A stretch of DNA of 64,000 nt from Mercurialis annua (Eukaryota; Streptophyta; Magnoliopsida; Malpighiales; Euphorbiaceae): positions 24,565,501-24,629,500 of the forward strand of contig NC_065577.1 of the NCBI RefSeq assembly GCF_937616625.2. Reading direction: 5' to 3'. Shown piece by piece: positions 58,336 to 64,000 of the stretch (its first letter is position 1; the number at the start of each line of letters is the position of its first letter). A program made the position numbers and the translations under genes. The notes beneath the pieces were generated by a model. That model saw only the letters and a list, made by a program, of their open reading frames with translations. It was not told the origin of the DNA and did no database searches.

Positions 58336-61300
58336 ATTTTTTAGCTATTTAAGCCAAACGTTTACAAACGTAAAAAAAATACAAACGTTTCACCTTTTTA
58401 GTGAATTAAGCCAAATATTACAAAGGTTACGAAACCAATCCAAACATTTACAAACGTCACGAAACCAAAAACGTTACGAAAAAATCCAAACATTTCATCT
58501 TTTTAGCGATAAAAATCCAAACATTTCATCTTTTTAGCGATTTAAGCCAAACATTTAAGACGTTACAAAACCAATTCAAACGTTTAAAACGTTACGAAAC
58601 AAATTCAAACGTTTTCCCTTTCTAGCAATTTAATTCAAACGTTTCAAACGTTACAAAACCAATCCAAACGTTTACAAATGTGACGAAACAAATCCAAACG
58701 TTTACAAACGTGACGAAACAAAAACGTTACGAAACAAATCCTCACGTTTCCTGTTTTTAGCGATTGCCAAACATTTAAAAACGTTACAAAATCAATCCAA
58801 ATGTTTAAAAACAAATCCTAATGTTTCACCTTTTAAGAAATTGAGGCTAAACATTTAAAAGGTTACAAAACCAATCCAAATGTTTCACCTTTTTAGCGAT
58901 TTCTGCCAAATGTTTACAAACTTTACGAAACAAATCCAAACGTTTCACCTTTTTAGCGATTTAGGCCAAACGTTTACTAACGTAACCAAACAAATCCAAC
59001 GTTTCCCCTTTTTAGCGATTTAGGCCAAACGTTTACAAACGTAACCAAACAAATCCAACGTTTCACCTTTTTAGCGATTTTAGCCAAAACGTTTACAAAC
59101 GTTGTCAAACAAATCAAGACATTTACAAGCGTTGCCAAACAAATCCAAACGTTTAACCTTTTTAGCGATTTAAGCCAAACGTTTAAAACGTTACGAAACC
59201 GATCCAAAGGTTTAAAATGTTACGAAACAAATCCAAATGTTTCACCTTTTTAGCGATTTAAGTCAAACGTTTGCAAATGTTACGAAACAAAACCAAACGT
59301 TTAACCTTTTTAGCAATTTAAACCAAACGTTACAAATCTTACAAAACAAATCCTAATGTTTCACCTTTTCTGCGATTTAAGCAAAACATTTACAAAAGTT
59401 TCGAAACAAATCCAAACGTTTCATATTTTTAGCGATTTAAACCAAACAAACACGAACGTTACGAAGCAATTCCGAACATTTCACATATTTAGCGATTTAA
59501 GCCAAAGGTTTAAAACGTTACAAAACAAATCTAAACGTATAAAACGTTACGAAAAAAATCCAAACGTTTCACCTTTTTAGCGTTTTAAGCAAAAAGTTTA
59601 CAAACGTTATGAAATCAAAAATGCTACGAAACAAATCCAAGCGTTTCACCGTTTTAGCAATTTAATACAAACATTTAAAACGTTACAAAACCAATCCAAA
59701 CATTTAAAACGTTACGAAACAAATCCATCCTCATTTTAGAGATTTAAGCCAAACGTTTACAAACGTTAAGAAAGAAATCTAAATGTTTTACCTTTTTAGC
59801 GATTTAAGCAAAACGCCTACAAACGTTACGAAACAAATCCAAACGTTTTACATTTTTAGCTAATTAAGCCAAACGTTTACAAACATAACCAAACAAATCC
59901 AAATGTTTCCCCTTTTTAGCAATTTAAGCTAAAAAATTAATACGTTACAAAACCAATCCAAACGTTAAAAACGTTACGAAACAAATCCAAATGTTTCCGC
60001 TTTTTAGCGATTTAAGTCAAACGTTTGCAAATGTTACGAAACAAAACCAAACGTTTCACCTTTTTAGCAATTTAAGCCAAACGTTACAAACCTTACAAAA
60101 CAAATCTAAATGTTTCACCTTTTCCGCGATTTAAGCAAAACATTTACAAAAGTTTTGAAACAAATCCAAATGTTTCACATTTTTAGTGATTTAAACCAAA
60201 CGTTTACAAACGTTACGAAATAATTCCAAACATTTCACATATTTAGCGATTTAAGCTAAAGGTTTAATACAAAACAAATCCAAATGTTTAAAACGTTACG
60301 AAACAAATCCAGACGTTTCACCTTTTTAGCGTTTTAAGCAAAACGTTTACAAACTATACGAAATAAAAAATGCTACGAAACAAATCCAAGCGTTTCACCG
60401 TTTTAGCAATTTAATATAAATATTTAAAACGTTAAAAAACCAATCCAAACATTTAAAACGTTACGAAACAAATCCATCCTCATTTTAGAGATTTAAGCCA
60501 AACGTTTACAAACGATAAGAAAGAAATCTAAATGTTTCACCTTTTTAGCGATTTGAGCAAAACGTCTACAAACGTTACGAAACAAATCCAAACGTTTACA
60601 AACATAACGAAACAAATCCAAACGTTTCCCTTTTTGAGCAATTTAGGCCAAAAATGTAATACGTTACAAAACCAATCCAAACGTTAAAAACGATACAAAA
60701 CAAATCCCAGCGTTTCCGCTTTTTAGTGATTTAAGCCAAACGTTACAAACTTTACGAGACAAATCCAAACGTTTCACCTTTTTTAGCGATTTAAACCAAA
60801 CGTTTACAAATATTACGAAACAATTCCAAACATTTCACATATTTAGCGATTTAAGCTAAAGTTTTAATCCAAAACAAATCCAAACGATTAAAACGTTACG
60901 AAACAAATCCAAACGTTTCACCTTTTTAGCGTTTTAAGCAAAACGTTTACAAACGTTACGAAATCAAAAATGCTACGAAACAAATCCAAGCGTTTCATTG
61001 TTTTAGCAATTTAATACAAACATTTAAAACATTACAAAATAAATCCAAACATTTAAAACGTTACGAAACAAATCCATCCTCATTTTAGAGATTTAAGCCA
61101 AACGTTTACAAACGTTAAGAAAGAAATCTAAATGTTTCACCTTTTTAGCGATTTAAGCAAAACGTCTACAAACGTTACGAAACAAATCCAAACGTTTTAC
61201 ATTTTTAGCTAATTAAGCCAAACGTTTACAAACATAACGAAACAAATCGAAATGTTTCCCCTTTTTAGCAATTTAAGCTAAAAAGTTAATACGTTACAAA

Positions 61301-62255
61301 ACCAATCCAAACGTTAAAAACGTTACGAAACAAATCCAAACGTTTCCGCTTTTTAGCGATTTAAGTCAAACATTTGCAAATGTTACGAAACAAAACCAAA
61401 CGTTTCACGTTTTTAGCAATTTAAGCCAAACGTTACAAACCTTACAAAACAAATCCAAATGTATTACCTTTTCCGCGATTTAAGCAAAACATTTACAAAA
61501 GTTTTGAAACAAATCCAAACGTTTCACATTTTTAGCGATTTAAACCAAACGTTTACAAACGTTACGAAACAATTCCAAACATTTCACATATTTAGCGATT
61601 TAAGCTAAAGGTTTAATACAAAACAAATCCAAACGTTTAAAACGTTACGAAACAAATCCAAACGTTTCACCTTTTTAGCGTTTTAAGCAAAACGTTTACA
61701 AACGTTACAAAATCAAAAACGCTACGAAACAAATCCAAGCGTTTCACCGTTTTAGCAATTTAATACAAACATTTAAAACGTTATAAAAACAATCCAAACA
61801 TTTAAAACGTTACGAAACAAATCCATCCTCATTTTAGAGATTTAAGCTAAACGTTTACAAACATTAAGAAAGAAATCTAAATGTTTCACCTTTCTAGCGA
61901 TTTAAGCAAAACGTCTACAAACGTTACGAAACAAATCCAAACGTTTACAAACATAACGAAACAAATCCAAACGTTTCCATTTTTGAGCAATTTAAGCCAA
62001 AAATTTAATACGTTACAAAACCAATCCAAACAATAAAAACGTTACGAAACAAATCCCAATCCAAACGTTTACAAACTTTACGAAGCAAATCCAAACATTT
62101 CACCTTTTTAGCGATTTAAGCCAAAAGTTTAAAACGTTACAAAATCTATCCAAACGTTTAAAACGTTACAAAACGAATCCTAATGTTTCACCTTTTTAGC
62201 GATTTAAGGCAAATGTTTACAAACGTTACGAAACCAAAAATGTTACGAAGCAAAT
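58336..62255 (-). repeat. Right satellite array, all in orientation B
   Basis: 3.9 kb of satellite runs in one orientation, with many shortened units. A marker AATCCATCCTCATTTTAGAG recurs near 59722, 60471, 61071 and 61823, so a second higher-order unit of about 600-750 bases is present. It is cut by the LTR at 62256. Confidence 0.93.
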
Positions 62256-62943
62256 TGTAATATCCCATAAAAATCCTTAAAATTTCCGATGAGTTTCCGA
62301 TTGTATTTTAGGATTTTTTTTAAGTTTCATGGTTCGATTCGTGACTAATCTGGGTTGAATGTACTTCGAGTCGATTTGTGGTTCAACCAAAAAGGTTGAA
62401 CCATATCCTTTGAATCAGGTCTCAAAAGAGACCTGATTCAAAGGATGAGTCTCGTACGAGACTACAAGGTCTCGTACGAGACCCATAAATTTTCAAGCCT
62501 GGTCTCGTACGAGACAAGGATTCCCGAACGGGACTCAGCCTTAAATGGCTGAGTCTCGTTCGAAAATATGCAGCTCTTAATGAGCTTGGCAAGCCTGCCC
62601 TCTTTGCACCCGTTTTCAACCTAATTTCCTTCGGTATTTATAAATGCTTTCTTAACAAAAAATCTACACCACACTTCACTTAAACCCTAGTCGTCATCTT
62701 CTTACTCGTTCTCTGAGAAACGAAGCAGTTATCATCCTCCAAAGTTGTTGTTCCGGTAAGTTTTCTTGTTCCTCTAATTTCAGTTTTTGGTTTATGAACG
62801 ACATTCCATTTTTTTTTATCGTTCTTATTCGTTTCTTGATCGAAATCAAAACCGTTTGTTTCCGGAGATTCTAGACTCATGTATCTACGATTCCCCACGT
62901 TGATTTCGCAAAAGGGTACGTAAACGACCTCGTTTCCGTACCA
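62256..62943 (+). repeat. 5' part of an LTR fused to gag
   Basis: It starts TGTAATATCCCATA and contains the inverted repeat (62378-62403), a dense palindrome module with TCTCGTACGAGAC and TTCCCGAACGGGA sites (62413-62570), a TATA-like TATTTATAAAT (62635) and a splice donor (62756). It follows the other LTRs up to GGTACGTAAACGACCTCG and then, at about 62943, jumps into gag. The rest of the LTR and the 5' part of gag are missing, so this is a deletion or a template-switch product. Confidence 0.88.
62635..62645 (+). promoter_or_regulatory. Likely TATA box of this LTR copy
   Basis: TATTTATAAAT lies about 120 bases before the conserved splice donor, the same spacing as the weaker TTTAAATA in the 5' LTR of the 39482 element. 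Confidence 0.45.
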
Positions 62944-63476
62944 GCCTGAGGTTCTAGACGCATATGTCTAACTCGAGTATGGCACAGTCGTCTTACCAGC
63001 AGCAGAGACCTGCGTTTACACAGTCTGTAGGGTATTTTCAACCTGCAGCATCTTTTGGTGGTCAGCGGGGCCGTGGTTTTGGTGGCAGAGGTTTTAGTGG
63101 TCGTGGTAACGGTGGCAGAGGTTCTAACGGTTATGCTACTGGGCAGAGTTCTCAGCAGCAGCCGCAGGGTAAGGCCAGAGTGTTCGCTCTTACTCCTCAG
63201 GATGCGCGTGCATCAAATGCTGTGGTGCAAGGTACCATTCCGATCTCTTTTACTGATGCTTTGGTATTATTTGATGCGGGTGCAACCCATTCATTTGTGT
63301 CTACGTGCTTTGCTAGGAAATTGGGTATTGCACCATCTATTTTGAGTGAGCCTCTAGCTCTGTCTACACCTATGTCTGAAGGTGTAGTAGTGGACGTCGT
63401 TTATCCTTCTTGTCTAGTGGTTATTCAGGGTAAAGAATTATGTGCTTATTTGATTGTGCTTGACTTTCTTTCTTGA
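62944..63476 (+). pseudogene. gag-pol: gag C-terminus and protease, frameshifted
   Basis: The frame carries the Gly/Arg/Gln-rich gag tail (QRGRGFGGRGFSGRGNGG), then RVFALTPQDARASNAVVQGT and the protease active site LFDAGATHSFV. Close to 63470 a small indel (TTTCTTTCTTGATG against TTTCTTTTGATG) stops the frame at TGA 63474-63476. Gag N-terminus and zinc knuckle are absent because of the LTR fusion. Confidence 0.9.
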
Positions 63477-64000
63477 TGTCATCTTGGGGATGGACTGGTT
63501 GTCACGCCACTTTGCTTTTCTCGACTTTCGAGGGAAGTTAGTCGAGTTTAGGATTCCAGGTGGCCTACTTTTTTCCTTTCAGGGAGAAAAGGCGGAGACA
63601 CCTAAGAATCTAATTTCCGCCATCAAGGCGGAGCCAATGTTAGGCAAGGGTTGCCAGGGTTTTCTTACAGTGGTTCGTGATTTGGAGGCTGATAGTGGTG
63701 ATATGCATAGTGTTCCGATAGTGAATGAGTCCACTGATGTGTTTCCAGAGGAATTGCCTGGATTACCACCTGATCGTGATATTGAGTTTTGCATTGATGT
63801 GGTTTCTGGTACAGCTCCGATTTCGATACTGCCGTATCGGATGGCTCCTGCAGAGCTGAAGGAGTTGAAGGATCAGTTACAAGAGTTATTGGATAGTGGG
63901 TTCATCAGACCGAGTACTTCTCCGTGGGGTGCTCCAGTTCTATTTGTGAAGAAGAAAGATGGTTCCTTTCGACTGTGTATCGACTACAGACAGTTGAACA
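63477..64000 (+). pseudogene. pol: pol: protease C-terminus and start of RT, open to window edge
   Basis: From about 63472 a second frame reads [53 protein letters not shown] and LCIDYRQLN without a stop to 64000. Here PR and RT are still joined by CAG (63650), where the copy at 47666 has TAG. The visible RT keeps all conserved residues, and this copy looks the least decayed, but it cannot be autonomous given its gag deletion. The element continues beyond the window. Confidence 0.9.

Overview
The window is plant nuclear heterochromatin, very probably from a eudicot. It is AT-rich, has no dense gene content, and consists of Ty3/gypsy chromovirus elements of the Tekay/Del type (LTRs of 2.6-3.0 kb starting TGTAATATCCCG or TGTAACATCCCG, a Met-initiator-type primer site, a C-terminal chromodomain), a Copia-type solo LTR and a large satellite. 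No tRNA, rRNA, CRISPR array or bacterial-type gene cluster is visible. The species cannot be read from the sequence.

Layout. At 203-2380 (minus) lies the only non-retrotransposon gene: a six-exon DUF1985 protein leading into an Ulp1-like (C48) region. Its splice sites and phases all fit, but its 5' end is cut by an LTR at 2380/2381 and its 3' end runs off the window. At 2381-8398 is a minus-strand Tekay-like element that keeps its 3' LTR and most of a broken pol and has lost gag and its 5' LTR. At 8399-9660 is a non-coding retroelement-like remnant. From 9661 to the right end the substrate is a 60-bp satellite, interrupted by retroelements: a clipped LTR (9979-12715); a complete but dead Tekay-like element (39482-55638) that itself carries a reverse solo LTR (41750-44752) and a Copia solo LTR (49327-51344); a diverged truncated LTR (56972-58335); and an LTR-gag-PR-RT fragment entering from the right edge (62256-64000).

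The satellite is the most unusual part: about 32 kb in total. The 60-bp unit is two 30-bp halves that both start with AAACGTTTGG, with a weaker 10-bp period. Blocks of units switch strand repeatedly at recurring junctions. A 4.28-kb higher-order unit is present in three to four partial copies between about 16.9 and 29.9 kb, carrying two short non-satellite inserts (U1 and U2). Most unit-to-unit variation by eye is at CpG, as expected for long-term methylation. The long open frames here are by-products of a 60-bp (20-codon) unit, open on both strands.

History read from nesting: satellite first, then the Tekay-like element (flanks AAAAC/AAAAT rebuild a continuous satellite unit), then a solo LTR inside its 5' LTR (duplication AGACC) and a Copia LTR inside its integrase (duplication GGTTC). 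The intact-looking part of Tekay biology is regulatory: most LTR copies keep a splice donor, and a strong splice acceptor lies three bases before the gag ATG, suggesting a spliced leader. Coordinates of block edges inside the satellite are by eye, within about 10-20 bases.
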